Positions 1-12,537 of a stretch of 64,000 nt of DNA are shown one piece after another. Position 1 is the stretch's first letter. Each line of letters starts with the position of its first letter. The position numbers were made by a program, and so were the translations under genes. This DNA is from Physcomitrium patens (Eukaryota; Streptophyta; Bryopsida; Funariales; Funariaceae), in the NCBI RefSeq assembly GCF_000002425.4, contig NC_037265.1, positions 1,284,835 to 1,348,834 on the forward strand. The letters are read 5' to 3'. The notes under the pieces were generated by a model that saw only the letters and a list, made by a program, of their open reading frames with translations, did no database searches and was not told where the DNA came from.

Positions 1-3000
1 ATTGCCATCTTTAATTTCTTTAGGTTATAATCAATGTTTTTTTTTTTTCAATCAAATCTTTCTTTATTTTTTTCCTTACTTCTTTCAATCTTTTGATTGC
101 TGCTTCAATATTATTAGGTCTTCTTTTTAATTTTTGAATCTCTAATGCTAAAAATTCTTTTCTATTGAAATCATCCTTCTAAAGTAATACATTCTATATA
201 AGCACTACTTCTTCTATTGGCATTATTGGTTTTTGTCCATATGTTAATTTAGAAGATATATAACGGATTATTGAACTATGAATTGTACAATTTACCTATA
301 ATGCAAATGGTAGTAGTCTATGCCATTCATATGCTTTGCTATTACATGTCTTTATTAATATTTTAACAATAGGTAAATGTCCATGCTTACTCTTACTATT
401 ATCTTTTAGATTATATATTGTTGTTAAAGAAAGTTTAATTTCTATTCTATTAAAAAAATCTCAAGCTTCTCTTGCATTCAATTCATCTCTATATGCTATG
501 ATTTTTTTAATACAACCATAGTGACAAATAACATCTTTCAATAAAAATTGACAAATATCATTAGTATCTTTTGTTCTTAATACTTGTTCTTCAACTATAT
601 TTGATAAATCTTCTCATGCAAGTACTAAATACTTCATTTTTCTAAATCTCATTGGTATTGCTACTAAAGCCACTATCTACTTATAATGTAAAGCCAAATG
701 ATATGTTGGATGTAATCAATCTTGATGCCAAATGTTTGAATACACTTAGCAAGTTTCAAAAGATCCTACAAAATTTGCTACTTCTTTGAGCATACCCTTC
801 TACCAATATTTTTCTTTCAACTTAGTACATGTTATTTAAATATCCCAATACCTTATCTATAAAATTTCATAAAATTCTTTAAAAATATTTTATTAATCAC
901 ATATAATTTATTGTGGTATTTCTCCTCTCTTCTTTGAATGCTTCCATAAATATCCATTGTGTAAAAAAAATATCCAAATTCTTTCTTACGGATTTTCTTA
1001 AATTCTTGATTTCTCCAACCCTCTTGTTGCTTTGATGTGCTTAAATACTCTCTAACATCTTTTCATTTTCTTTCATATAAATCTCTTGAAAATATTTCTA
1101 ATGGTATATTTAAGCATATAGTTTTTTTTGATAATAGGTACAAAAATTTGTACCTACATCATCTTTCAAATTAATCATATCTTTTTCATCATCATATCTT
1201 GTACTTGATAATATATCTGTGACTAAATTTTCTTTTCTTATAATGTATTTAAATTCTAAATTCATAGATTTGATATGTATTATCTATCTTAATATAGCAA
1301 TATCAGGAGTTGAAAAACTTGTAATCATATCCAATAAAGATAGGTATTTTATTTTCATAATTACAAATACATCAATCGAGTATTCTTTTTTTATTTTTTA
1401 TATTGAAATTTTCTATTCTGTCTTAACAATTCGTACAATTGATATATTATATGTGCAAAATGAGATATCCATATATAATAGAAAATACATGCTCCTAAAA
1501 ATCTTTTGATTTTTGTTATATTTGCATATTTTTTTTATTTTTTTAATAATAGTAATCTTTTTTATACTTGACTTGCATCCATATGATCTATACATATGTC
1601 CTACTACCAAAAATTTTTTTATTCAAAACATTGATTTAGCCCTTAATAAGATTAAATGAACTTCTTTTAACCTTGTCAAAATCTTCTTACAATCATCAAT
1701 ATAATCTACCTCAAACTTCTTACATCCCTTTGAATTCAAAGTCTCATCTTTTTTTCTTCTTTACATTTCTTAATTAACACATCATCTAAAAAAGATATTC
1801 TTATACTTGAAATAAATTTTTATAATATCTTATGTATTCTATTTATTATATGTGCCACAAAATTTGTAGCCTCTTGTGATAAGGTACACATTTTGGCCAA
1901 TCTTAATAATGTCTTTATAATTGTTAAATTTCTACTTTGCATTGCCAATTGAAATTGATTATATCTTAAATAAATATATCTTTAGAATAAATTATTCTCC
2001 TTACAAATCCCTTTGCAAATTCATTTTCAATTGAATTTAAATTCATATTTCTAATAGTTACTTTATTTCCCGATTATATATCTTAAATAAACTTCAATAT
2101 TTTTTTTTATAGATATTATAAACCATTGATTGGAATATGGTAGAATAGATTTTTTTAAAATTTCTATCCTAATCTTTTTATTGACTAATTCAACTAGTTT
2201 TGACAAATGGATCTTTGAAATTGGAATTAGCTTCAAATTCCATGCTTCACATGGAATTTTGAAAATAATTATAGATGCTATAATATTTGAATTAATGCAT
2301 CTTATTTCATGTGATTCAAATGCAAATGTCTTATCATGTCACAAAAACATTTCTTTGAAACATCTCTCTTCATCCCTTCTTAAAAATTCCTCACATTCAA
2401 CTTTCAAACCATCTAATATCAATTCATCCTTAAATTCATGATCTATTTTTTTTGGATCTCTTAAATTAAGTTGCATAGAAGCCTTCACAATCCTTTTTTC
2501 AAAATCTGATGGTAGTAGCAATGCTACTTATTTAACCTTCTTTGCAATGGTCTTATATTTTGTATTTATCTTTACTTCATACTTATCTACATATTCTTTT
2601 ACTCCATTATAAATTTTCTTAGAATGCATACTTATTACTTTATCACCACCTTCAAAATCTAAATCCAATAATATTTTTAAAGTATCTATAATATCACCAA
2701 AATAAGATTCTTTAAACATTCCTGATATATATTCATTTTCATCAATCACTTTATATTTTTTCAACTCATGTTAAATTTTTTTGATATTTTTTTATTTTTC
2801 TAAAATTACCTATATTTTTGACTAAAATATATTCATCCTATGATAATCCTAAAATAGCCTCATTTCTTCTATTAGGCAAGAAGTTATCATTCTTTCTATT
2901 ATTACAACTCTACTTTATAATAGCCTCTAGTAAAAATCCTTTGAAACATTAAGATCTTCAAATTTTTTGTACATCCTTTGCAAAAGATGCTTCCTCAAAC

Positions 3001-3123
3001 TATCTCAATTTCTTTCATGATTTGCACAAATTCTTAAAAATTGCATTGCCTTCTTTCCATCTTAAGTTCTTATCCTTATATAAGTTGAATCATCATCTAT
3101 TACCTTTATATCTATTTGTATAG

Positions 3124-3160
<37 letters not shown>

Positions 3161-3421
3161 AATATAATAGGATATATAGACTTACCTTTTACAAAGAAAT
3201 TTTATTCATGAATAATATCTCATACCGTCTTTTTGATATTTATATAAGCTCTATACAAATCTCCTTTTGAATTTTTTGTTGCTCTTATCATCTATCCATG
3301 TTCAATATCAATAGTCTATTTTTACTTTTCATAAAATTCTTTTGATATTAATTTTAAAACCATGATCTATCAATACTATAATTAGTTCTTTTAAATCTTG
3401 TAATTTTACCAAAGTTTCTAT
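1..3421 (-). pseudogene. Element H: decayed Gypsy pol and protease C-terminal part
   Basis: Read on the minus strand, this stretch is homologous over its length to the polyprotein of the intact sister element at 58000-62374. It begins inside the integrase C-terminal region at the window edge, passes through integrase, RNase H and reverse transcriptase (FLDD at 1781-1792), and two pre-RT segments at 2339-2521 and 2528-2764, ending in the aspartic protease near 3160-3421 (matching IDMEHG... and the DHG active site). There are many stops and frameshifts, mostly explainable by C-to-T or G-to-A change. The protease breaks off at 3421 and resumes at 27449 beyond solo LTR X, with the duplicated CTAT at the junction. 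It is a dead copy. The matching gag and 5' LTR lie at 27445-29961. Confidence 0.85.
3126..3157. repeat. (TA)n microsatellite
   Basis: About 16 uninterrupted TA units inside the decayed protease/pre-RT region of element H. A simple slippage repeat. Confidence 0.9.
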
Positions 3422-4420
3422 TGTTATATTGTAATAAAAATATATGATAAAAATATAATCAAAAATGAATTTTTAATTAATACTTAATTATCTTGATTCA
3501 ATAATAATTCAAGATATTTAAACATGGATTTTATAAAAGTCTCTTAATTTATTTTCTTGTTTTAATAGTGAGTAGATTAAAGATTGGTTAATAATTTTAT
3601 CTTTTGGGCTATAGATATTCTTTTATTATCTTAAAAAAACCATAAATTAGTAAAAATAGGATAAAAGAGGTAAATGATAAGAATGGTTAATACTAGAATT
3701 AAGTTGGAGGTAAGATAGGACTAAAAAATTCCTAGAATAGATTAGATTGATATTCAAGGATTGACTATTTGTAGGACATGGTTGAAATTAGACCTCTAAC
3801 TATTAAAACGGCTCTCTAGGATAAAATATGAAGGCATTTGGCGATCAATGATTAAGATTGGAGAACAAGATTTAAGCTTTTTTTAACGACATAAGACTTA
3901 TTTTTATAAGATTTGAGATAATTTTGTAATTATTATTCAAAATTAGAATTTATATTGGTGACTATGAATTTATGCAATACAAATAGGATTTGTAATCTTA
4001 GCTACTTCTTGTAATTAATATCACATATGTAGTTCAAAATTTGTTAGTGATTGTTTGATTGTATGTGCTAAGTGTGTATAAAATTTTGTATTAACCTAAC
4101 AATATAATTCAGAGATATCTAATTTTTTGTACAAGAGGATATCAAAAATTAGTAGTTTGAGATTAGATAGGATTTCTATGATAATTGATGATCCATATAT
4201 TAGAATATAGTGAAGTTTAGCATGGTATTAGAAGACTTAAAGATCAAATTACACACCATTTTTGAGCTAAATTTAACAATTGAAGAAGGAGAAATTACTA
4301 TTGAAAAATTTGCATCAACTTTTAAATTGGTAGCAAAGTGACATTAATATAGTTTATTAGACATTTTCTCACAATATATAAGTTAGATTGGACTAATTTT
4401 TTTGAACATGTAGAAGACTT
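3422..4420 (+). mobile_element. Solo LTR X, first segment
   Basis: Starts TGTTATATTGTAAT, resembling the LTR start of element C1 at 62437. It is a solo LTR inserted in the protease of element H and later split twice. Its segments are 3422-4420, 11758-11963 and 27297-27444. Joined, and counting each target duplication once, they total about 1343 bp, close to the 1335-1337 bp LTRs of C1. The 4-bp target duplication CTAT is present at 3418-3421 and 27445-27448. No coding content. Confidence 0.8.
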
Positions 4421-4913
4421 TGTTAAAGTAAAAATAGAAAATATTACCTTGTATAGAATATTATCTTAGGTAAGTTGCTAATGGTCAAAGGTTTGACTCT
4501 TGGTATATGGTAAGGGCATCCAATGGATATAAGACAAAGTCATGGACCAAGAGTCAAAGTCAAAAGGATAAAGTAATAACAAGGGAATATCCTAAGACTA
4601 AGTATGAGTCATTAGTATATGTCACAGGATACCCTCGAAGTTCGTGAGATGCCAAAGGATCGTAAGAGCATGTGTGTAAGACGTAAGAGTAATTAGTAGT
4701 GGACATAGGATACTCTTGAGATTCGTGAGATGCCAAAAGGATCCTAGGGCCATGTATGTAAAAGACAAAGAGTGGACGTTGTCTTTTAGGGCAGCAACTA
4801 CTACCTATAAGTAACGGGTGTTGGAAGTGAGAGATATCTTACTCCATACTCTCTTTGTGTGCAACCTTGCTGATGCTAAGTGTTGTGTCTTCTAAGTACT
4901 TTTTTTCTTAGTA
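4421..4913 (+). repeat. 5' LTR of Copia A
   Basis: Matches 11265-11757 over its full 493 bp. Begins TGTTAAAGTA and ends ...TTAGTA, directly before the primer-binding site. The expected terminal CA is TA here, fitting transition decay. Confidence 0.92.
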
Positions 4914-4927
4914 GGTTATGGGCCCAC
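4914..4927 (+). promoter_or_regulatory. Primer-binding site, half-tRNA iMet type
   Basis: GGTTATGGGCCCAC directly follows the 5' LTR. It is complementary to the anticodon stem-loop region of plant initiator tRNA-Met (GTGGGCCCATAACC), not to the tRNA 3' end. The same internal site is used by Drosophila copia and yeast Ty5, which prime from a cleaved tRNA half. The position and 14-base match make this convincing. Confidence 0.85.
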
Positions 4928-5494
4928 TCACCTTTACTTGTGAGTTTTGAAGTACTTTGAAGTCTTTCTTATTATAAAGAGTAGATTTTATGATTATTGC
5001 TGAAGTTTGAGTTTATTATCTTCTAATCCTTTTTATGCATCTAGTTATTAGTGTAATTTAGCTCTTATTTATTGTTAAGTGCACTTATAGACTTTGTTGT
5101 TGTTAGACTCCATATAATGATATTTTAGAACTCTAGTGTTATATTTCTTTGCTGAGATTTATTATTGGTGTTCTAACTTTGTGCTTTCATGTACTTAATT
5201 TCTTAAGAGATTGTTCTATTTTCACAAGAAGTATTTTTTTTTGTGAGGTTAGAAGTATTTTGTGAGAAAAGAGAGGTGATTGAAGAGTGGCAAAGCTTAT
5301 ACAAGAGGTTCAGATAGAGTGTAAGACTTGTGAGAAGTGTTATATATGAAGTTGAGAGTGATACAAGAGTGAAATCACTTATTTACTTACAAAGAGGGCA
5401 TTCTAGGTTTCTAAGACAGCAACACCTTCGTGTTGATTTTGAGAGTTCTATATCTTCTTTTCTTGATTTTCTATCACACATCCCTTCTTTAGAC

Positions 5495-8111
5495 ATGGCT
5501 TCAAGTGAGGGTGAGAGCTTGAGAGTGATTGAGAAGTTTAGGGGTGACAACTTTTACCATTGAAAGAAGAAATTGGAGCTTTTGTTGGCTTCATTGGATC
5601 TTTGGGACATTGTTGATGAAAGTGAAGACCTTTCAAGTGACAATGCTGATATCAAAGTAAAGAAGGAGTACAAACGTCATGAAAGGAAGGCTTTTGGGAT
5701 GATTGCAACAAACCTTGATGATGCCAACTTTTCACATGTTATAGCTTGTAATGGACCAACGGCAGCATGGAAGACTCTTTGAAACATCTATGAGAGTAGA
5801 AATCTTGCCAACATCCTTTGAACAAGGATGAAATTCTTGACAGTAAAGATGGAAGAAGGAGATGACCTCATGGCTCATGTTAACAAGGTAAAAGTACTTG
5901 CTAACCAACTAGCAGTTGTTGACAAAGTAGTTGATGATAAGGACATTGTGTTGACATTACTCATGAGCCTTCCCAAATCCTACAACTACTTCATTGTGGC
6001 ATTGGAGTCCATCAACATGAAGGAGCTTACCATGAACTATGTCACGTCAAGACTTGTCCATGAAGTGACCAAGAGGATAGAAAAGGAGTTGAAAGTGATG
6101 ATTCGGCTCTATTTTCAAGCCAAGGCAAAAGTAGCTATTCTCACCAACATGATAATTCAAAAAGTAATATGAAGAATTGCTATATTTGTAGAAAATCAGG
6201 TCATTTTGCTAGAAATTCCTATAAGACCAAGAAAGGAGATAGGAGAAATGCAAACAATGCTAGTGATAGTTTTGGTGGAGATGAGTATGCTTTTATGGCA
6301 AAAGAAAGAGCCTCCATGGCTGCCATGTCAAAGTGGATTATAGATTCAGGTGCTACTAAGCACATGACACTATACAAGTATTCATTTGACACTTATGAAG
6401 AAATTCCAGCAACAAAAGTGTGGTTGGGAGACAATGGCATGGTACAAGCCATTGGAATTGGCTCCATTGTAGTCGAGATTGTTGTGAAGTACCAAATGAA
6501 GAGGATTAGATTGAAAGAAGTCCTATATGTGCCAAAAATGAAGAAGAACCTCTTTTCGGTGAGCAAACTTGTATCACATGGTTGTAAGGTTCAATTTGAC
6601 ATGAATGGATGTTTTGTCAAGACATTGGATGGCCAACATATTAGAGATGGAAATATCTACTTCATCAATTACAAAAAGGTGAATGGAATTGAAATGGCAA
6701 TATTTATTGATTTTCCATAAGATCAAGACAAGTTTGGAATTTGGCATCAATGACTTGGTCATTTGAATGCCAAATGCTTGAAGGAGCTCCAATCCATAGT
6801 GAAGGTCTCGGATCTGGGTCAATTCAGCCACAATGCCATGACACTTGCTTGTGAAGGATGTATACAAGGCAAAAAATAAAGGGATTCATTTCCAAGTAGA
6901 GTTGCAACAAAATTGTTGGAGATTGTGCACTCAGATGTTTGTGGACCAATGAAGACACCATCAATTAGAGGAGTAAGGTACTTTGTTACATTCATTGATG
7001 ATTTCTCAAGAAAGGTGTGGATTTACATCATTACAGCTAAGAGTGAATGTTTCTCAAAGTTTAAGGAATTTAAGGCTCTTGTAGAGAAACAATGTGAGTG
7101 CAAGATCAAAGTATTGAGAACGGACAATGGAGGTGAATACATGTCAAAGTATTTTGATGACTTCATGAAGATTCAAGGTATTGCAAGACAAACCTCTACT
7201 CCTTACATTCCACAACAAAATGGAGTTGCTGAAAGAACAAATTATACCATTGTGGAGATAGCAAGGAGTATGCTTCATATACAAAATCTTGGGCATGAGT
7301 ATTGGATAGAAGCTGTGGTAAATGTGGTGTACACAAGGAATAGGTGCCCTACAAGTGCACTTATATCAATGACTCCACAAGAAGCTTGGAGTGAGAAGAA
7401 ACCTTATATTTCATACATGAGGATTTTTGGATGCATTGCTTATGCAAAGATACCAGATTGTATGAGGTCCAAACTTGATGCAAAAGGTACAAAATGTATA
7501 TTTATTGGATATTGTGAAGGTACCAAAGTATATATATTAATGTGTTTAGAAATCAAGAAGATCATCAAAAGTCATGATGTAGAGTTTTTGGAGCATAAGA
7601 GTGCTTATGAACACTTAGAAGAGTGTCCAAGTGGGAGTAAAGGTGTATTTGTGGACACATCTTCAGGTTCAGCAAAGAAAGAAGAAGAAGAAGATGATGA
7701 TGATAATGAGGATGGAGAAAATAGAAGTCAAGATCAAGTGCCAAAGAAGGTAAATCATAGTGTGCCTTCAATTACTAGAACCAATAATGAAGACATTGAA
7801 GATATTGAAGGTGATGATGATGATGAAGAATATTAACCTTTGAGTGAGAAAAGACAAGCATTGAGAAAGAAGAAGGATGGAATACAAGAAGAAGAGTCTT
7901 CTTCAAATGAAAAGAGATATCCTTTGAAAGAAAGAAAACCACATGGTGAATAGTGGAAGGACAACATCTTTCCTCAAGTAAGTGAAGAACATGCCAATAT
8001 TGCACTTTTTGTTGATCCGTTGAGTTTATGTGATACAATGAAGTCCACGGATGTTATGAAGTGGGAGAATGCTATGGATGAAGAATACAAATCACTCATG
8101 GACAATGGAAC
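5495..8111 (+). pseudogene. Copia A gag-protease-integrase-RT start
   Basis: Polyprotein start chosen at ATG 5495 (MASSEGES). Visible in order: the gag domain (WDIVDES... about 5590-6100), a zinc knuckle CYICRKSGH at 6175-6225 whose last Cys is Ser, aspartic protease WIIDSGATKHM (about 6334-6366), the GAG-pre-integrase HHCC region (about 6740-6870), and the integrase core with HSDVCGP, TDNGGEY and QQNGVAERTN (6925-7250). An acidic linker (about 7680-7830) follows, then the RT N-terminus ending at NGTW near 8111. In-frame stops include TGA at Trp positions near 5561, 5780 and 5817, and there is a frameshift near 6170. About 70 RT codons are missing at the junction with the inserted LTR. Confidence 0.9.
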
Positions 8112-8999
8112 ATGGAAAATAAGGCAAAACAATGGAACAAGGTAGATTAGAAAAATAAAGGATATAGACATATGTAGGGAGGAGTTAGGAATGCAAATTA
8201 GTAAAAATTACCTCAAGAAGACGAAAGTTGATACCCGGAGAGGGCCGGTTATGAACCAGGATCGAATTCAGACCCTCAGGCACAAAACCGAGTCTCGACA
8301 ACGACTCTGGGACTCTTTGGCAGATCGGAGAGTAGGGTTTGATAGAAGATTGGATAAGGTTTCTATGGGCATTGATTTTGGGTGATTTCGAGTTGATATG
8401 ACTTTGTAAGAGCTTTGCAAAAGGGAGGTTTGTTTCAGATGACTTGGGTTTTATGAAATAAAATAGGGTTTATTTTTTGAGTGATTTCGAGAGTTTTGTA
8501 AGAGATGTACGGGTGAAATTTTTTGGATTTATGATTATAGTTGGGTTAAATACATGTTGTGAATTTGAGCTCGATCTAACGGTTGAAGTGAGAGATATTG
8601 AGGCTTAAGTGGGTCAAGGTCTCAGAAAGTAGAATTTTAGGTTTAGTGAGGGTTTTTAAGATTTCATGCAACCTACTAGTTGGATTGAAGTAAAACTTAT
8701 GTGAGAGGGTATTAGACTTGTTTTTCTATGTGTATGAGCAATTTGAAATTAATCGAACGGTGCAAAGAAGAGAAATTGGCTCCGGAATGTTAGCATCAAG
8801 ATTGGAGAAGGAGGCTGGCTAACATCCGAACACATTTTTGAGGTTTTCGTTAATTTGGTAATACCGATCCTTTTCAAATTTTTTTGTGCTTGTTTTAAAC
8901 TTAATTTTTAAGAAGTATGAAAATTTTGAATTGAGATCGACGGTTTATTCATTAGATATTGAGGTTTAAATCTGTCATAGGAATTACTAAGATTTGGAT

Positions 9000-9640
9000 T
9001 AGGGTTTGGCTAGGGTTCGATTTAGGATTTGATTTAGAGTTTAGGGTTTGGATTAGGATTTGGTTAGGGTTTTATTTAGGATTTGGATTAGGATTTAGAG
9101 TTTGGTTAGGATTTGATTTAGGGTTTGGTTAGGGTTTGATTTAGGATTTGGATTAGGATTTAGGATTGGATTAGGATTTAGGGTTTGGTTAGGGTTTGAT
9201 TTAGGGTTTGGATTAGGGTTTGGATTAGGATTTAGGATTTGGTTAGGATTTGATTTAGAGTTTGGATTAGGATTTAGGGTTTGATTAGGGTTTGATTTAG
9301 GTTTTGGATTAGGATTTAGGGTTGATTTAGGGTTTGATTTAGGATTTAGGATTTTGTTAGGGTTTGATTTAGGATTTGGAATAGAGTTTAGGATTGATTT
9401 AGGATTTGATTTAGGATTTTAGGTTTGAAATAGGGTTTGATTAAAGTTTTATTTAGGGTTTATTAGGATTTGACTTAGGATNNNNNNNNNNNNNNNNNNN
9501 NNNNNNNNNNNNNNNNNNNNNNNNNNNNNNNNNNNNNNNNNNNNNNNNNNNNNNNNNNNNNNNNNNNNNNNNNNNNNNNNNAATTTAAGGTTTATTTAGG
9601 ATTTGACTTAGGATTTTGGATTTATTAGGGTTTAAGTTTT
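9000..9640 (+). repeat. Degenerate telomere-like array (TTTAGGG variants)
   Basis: A run of TTTAGGG-related units in irregular 6-9 bp spacing, such as GATTTAGG, GTTTGG and ATTAGGG. It lies inside LTR D1, and the same block sits in inverted orientation in LTR D2, so it belongs to the LTR and is not a chromosome end. Confidence 0.85.
9482..9581. other. Assembly gap (100 N)
   Basis: Exactly 100 unknown bases, a conventional gap size, inside the telomere-like array. The true length of the array is therefore unknown. Confidence 0.98.
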
Positions 9641-9948
9641 AATTAGGTTTGGTCTAAAGTTTGAGTGAAATTCAATAGAGTTTTAATTAGAATTAAATTA
9701 AGGTTGAATTGACATATATTTGAGTAATATTTGTGATTATTCTAATATTTCTTTAAGACTTTTATTGTTTGTTTGAAATTTCTTTGAATTGTTTTGAATT
9801 TGATTACGTTTGTTTACCATTATTATAGTCTAATTAGAGCATTGTTAGTATTGTATTAGAATTAGGATTTTTTTATCGTAATTTCTATTCTTCCTTCTAC
9901 AGCCAGGTGTCCGGAGTATTCTCATGCAAGACTTCACACATTACGATA

Positions 9949-11246
9949 CCGAGGCTAAATTCACCACTATTAGAATCATTGTGGCAATTGGAGCAGCAAT
10001 GGATTTGGAGATGCATCAAATGGATGTGAAGACGGCTTTCTTGAATGGAAGTTTGAAAGAAGACATCTACATGGATCAACCTCAAGGATTTGTTAAAAAA
10101 GACAAAGAACATCTTGTTTGTAAGTTGAAGAAATCCTTGTATGGGCTAAAGCAATCACTAATGGTATGGTACCAACGCATTGATACATTCTTTGTGAGTG
10201 AAGGATTTGTAAGGAGTAAGGCTGATCATTCCTTATATGTGATGCAATCAAATGAATTCATATTGATTGTCATCATCTATGTTGATGATTTGATCATTTT
10301 AACTAATACATTAAAGATGATGGATTGGTTGAAGGCAAAGTTAGAAAAGGAGTATGAAATGAGTGATTTGGGAGAGCTTCACTATTGTTTAAGAGTAGAG
10401 TTTGTAAGAGATCGTGCTAAAAAGACCATTATAATGAGTCAAAGCAAGTACATTGAAGAAGTATTGAAATGATTCAATATAGATGAGTATAAGGCTATTG
10501 GAACACCATTGGAGGCAAACTTGAAGTTGATGAAGCACATGGATAAAGAGTTTGCTGAAGTTGAAGGTCAAATATAAGGTGTTCCATACAACGCAGCAGC
10601 GGGCTCACTTATGTATGCAATGGTTGGCACAAAGGTGGATCTTGCATATGTGGTGAGTGTTGTGAGTCAATACATGTCAAAGGCTGGACCAATCTATTGG
10701 ACAACCATCAAAAGGATCATGAGGTACTTAAAAGGTACTTTGAACTTCAAATTATGCCTTGGAGGTGATAACATTAGTTTGCATGGTTATTGTGATGCGG
10801 ATTGGGCTAGAGATACAAATGATAGAAGGTCAACAACAGGATATATATTCTTTGTTGGAGTGGGAGTAATTTCATGGAATTATAAGAGACAACCAACAAT
10901 TACAAGGTTAATAATGGAGGTGGAGTATATGGCAGCAAGCCATAGTGTAATGGAGGCAGTATAGTTAAGACAACTTTTAGATGACATTGGAGATGTGCAA
11001 ATGGAAGCAACTCCAATGGAGTGTGAAAATCAAGGATATCTTACATTTGCAAAGAATTCGAAGCATCATTCAAGAACCAAGTACATTGACATTCAATATC
11101 ACTTTATAAGAGAGAAGATTGAAATGGGAGTGATTGATATGAAGTATTGTGCTATGGAGGACATACTTGCTGATTTGTTGACAAAGGCATTAGTGAAGGA
11201 TAGACACTACATGTTGACTAAGGCATTAGGCTTAAAAGGTATTTGA
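9949..11246 (+). pseudogene. Copia A reverse transcriptase and RNase H
   Basis: Continues the Copia polyprotein after the inserted LTR. HQMDVKTAFLNG (10014-10049), KLKKSLYGLKQS and the RT catalytic YVDD (about 10278-10289) are present. The RNase H domain shows YCDADWA (about 10788) and the DRRSTTGY motif, and the C-terminal KYIDIQYHFIREK motif follows. Stops interrupt at 10470, 10575 and 10962 (the last at a conserved Trp). The end at GLKGI, stop at 11244, is natural, 18 bp before the 3' LTR. Confidence 0.92.
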
Positions 11247-11254
11247 CCAATAGC

Positions 11255-11264
11255 AAAGTGGGAG
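11255..11264 (+). promoter_or_regulatory. Polypurine tract of Copia A
   Basis: AAAGTGGGAG directly before the 3' LTR, the expected plus-strand primer site. Confidence 0.8.
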
Positions 11265-11757
11265 TATTAAAGTAAAAGTAGAAAATATTACCTTGTATAG
11301 TATATTACCTTAGGTAAGTTGCTAGTGGTCAAAGGTTTGACTCTTGGTATATGGTAAGGGCATCCAATGGATATAAGACGAAGTCATTGACCAAGAGTCA
11401 AAGTCAAAAAGATAAAGTAATAACAAGAGAATATTCTAAGACTAAATATGAGTCATTAGTATATGTCATAGGATACCCTCGAAGTTTGTGAGATACCAAA
11501 AGATCCTAAGAGTATGTGTGTAAGACGTAAGAGTAATTAGTATTAGACATAGGATACTCTTGGGACTCGTGAAATGCCAAAAGGATCCTAGGGCCCTGTA
11601 TGTAAAAGTCAAAGAGTGGACGTTGTCTTTTAGGGCACCCACTACCACCTATAAGTAATGGATGTTGGAAGTGAGAGATATCTTACTCCATACTTTCTTT
11701 GTGTGCAACCTTGCTGATGCTAAATGTTGTGTCTTCTAAGTACTTGTTTTTTGAATA
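11265..11757 (+). repeat. 3' LTR of Copia A
   Basis: 493 bp, the same length as the 5' LTR. Followed by the duplicated GACTT. Confidence 0.92.
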
Positions 11758-11963
11758 GACTTGTAGAAGCATTTTTATGCCAAATTTTGTACTAAGTAGA
11801 TAGTTAGATTAGGAGTTACAACTTATTAAAACTCACTAACTAAGATTAGGGCTTGCAAAGAAAAATCAAAATTATCTAATTATGAAAGTAATATAGTAAT
11901 TAAAATTTGTATATAATTGATGTTACTAAAAATATATTTTGAGTAGTTTATATTATCTATAAT
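11758..11963 (+). mobile_element. Solo LTR X, second segment
   Basis: Sequence between the Copia A target duplication and element E. Its end (TATTTTGAGTAGTTTATATTATC) aligns with the late part of C/D-type LTRs and joins to 27302 across element E with duplicated ATAAT (11959-11963, 27297-27301). Confidence 0.7.
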
Positions 11964-12524
11964 TATTAAAAGGTATAGATAAGATATTTTTATTATTGAT
12001 ACATAGGAATAGATAGTTATAACCATGGAAGTTTTTAGAATTAAAATTAGGTTTATAGACCAAGTATGATCCATTGTAGAACATTCTAAAAAAAAATTAG
12101 GGTAATTATTTAGGTAGTGGCTACCATAGAATCTACTAAAAAAATAGCTTGGGGCCGTTATCTAGGTAGGATCTACCAAAGAACCTTCTTGAAGGAGTTT
12201 AAGATAGTTATTTAAATAAAATCTATTACCTAAAAATATTCTAAAAAGTCTACAGTAATAGAATAAAGTATAAATAGGATTAATTAGGACCTTTTGAAGG
12301 CATCTGGTCAAATATGGCTTTGGACCCTTTTTCTTTATGTAATTGGATTTTGTATCTCTATATTCTATTTTAATTCTGGTTGTTCAGTTTTATCTTTTGT
12401 GTCCCATTTTGTTTAATTTTATTTAGTTTTATTTTCATCTAGTTTATCCTATCTTGTGATGAGTTTTTATATTTCTATAGATTAGAAGTGACTTCAATAC
12501 TTGAATTAGACCGATCTTATATCA
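11964..12524 (+). repeat. 5' LTR of element E
   Basis: Aligns with 26725-27296 throughout, for example the paired stretches around ACATAGGRATAGATA and GGAAGTTTTTAGAATT. Strongly diverged from its partner, so E is old. Confidence 0.85.
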
Positions 12525-12537
12525 TTGATATCAGAGC
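12525..12537 (+). promoter_or_regulatory. Primer-binding site of element E
   Basis: TTGATATCAGAGC directly after the LTR, close to TGGTATCAGAGC, the complement of the plant initiator tRNA-Met 3' end. Confidence 0.75.

Larger units (their letters stand above)
8112..9948 (+). mobile_element. D-type LTR D1, 5'-truncated, inside Copia RT
   Basis: Matches the reverse complement of solo LTR D2 (13914-15856): the shared GAGAGGGCCGGTTATGAACC block (8233-8252), the ACAAAACCGAGTCTCGA block, the telomere-like array and the terminal block ending near ACGATA (ACGACA in good copies). The first roughly 250 bp of the LTR are absent, as are about 70 codons of the flanking RT, so a deletion removed both after insertion. 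Copia coding resumes at EAKFTTIR from 9951. It contains an assembly gap. Confidence 0.85.
4421..11757 (+). mobile_element. Element A: Copia LTR retrotransposon
   Basis: Complete Copia insertion bounded by two 493-bp LTRs (4421-4913 and 11265-11757) and a perfect 5-bp target duplication GACTT (4416-4420 and 11758-11762). The internal order is gag, protease, integrase, reverse transcriptase, RNase H, which defines Copia. The coding region is broken by stops and a frameshift, and by a D-type LTR (8112-9948) that replaced part of the RT. It is inserted in solo LTR X. LTR divergence by eye is a few percent or more, so it is not a recent insertion. Confidence 0.93.

Noticed and set aside
6913..7836. 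An independent integrase gene or integrated virus
   Set aside because: It is the middle part of the Copia A polyprotein, bounded by matching LTRs and a target duplication; no envelope-like or movement-protein frame is present.
9000..9640. A chromosome end or true interstitial telomere
   Set aside because: The units are irregular and the array is bounded by LTR sequence on both sides; the same array recurs in inverted orientation within another copy of the LTR.
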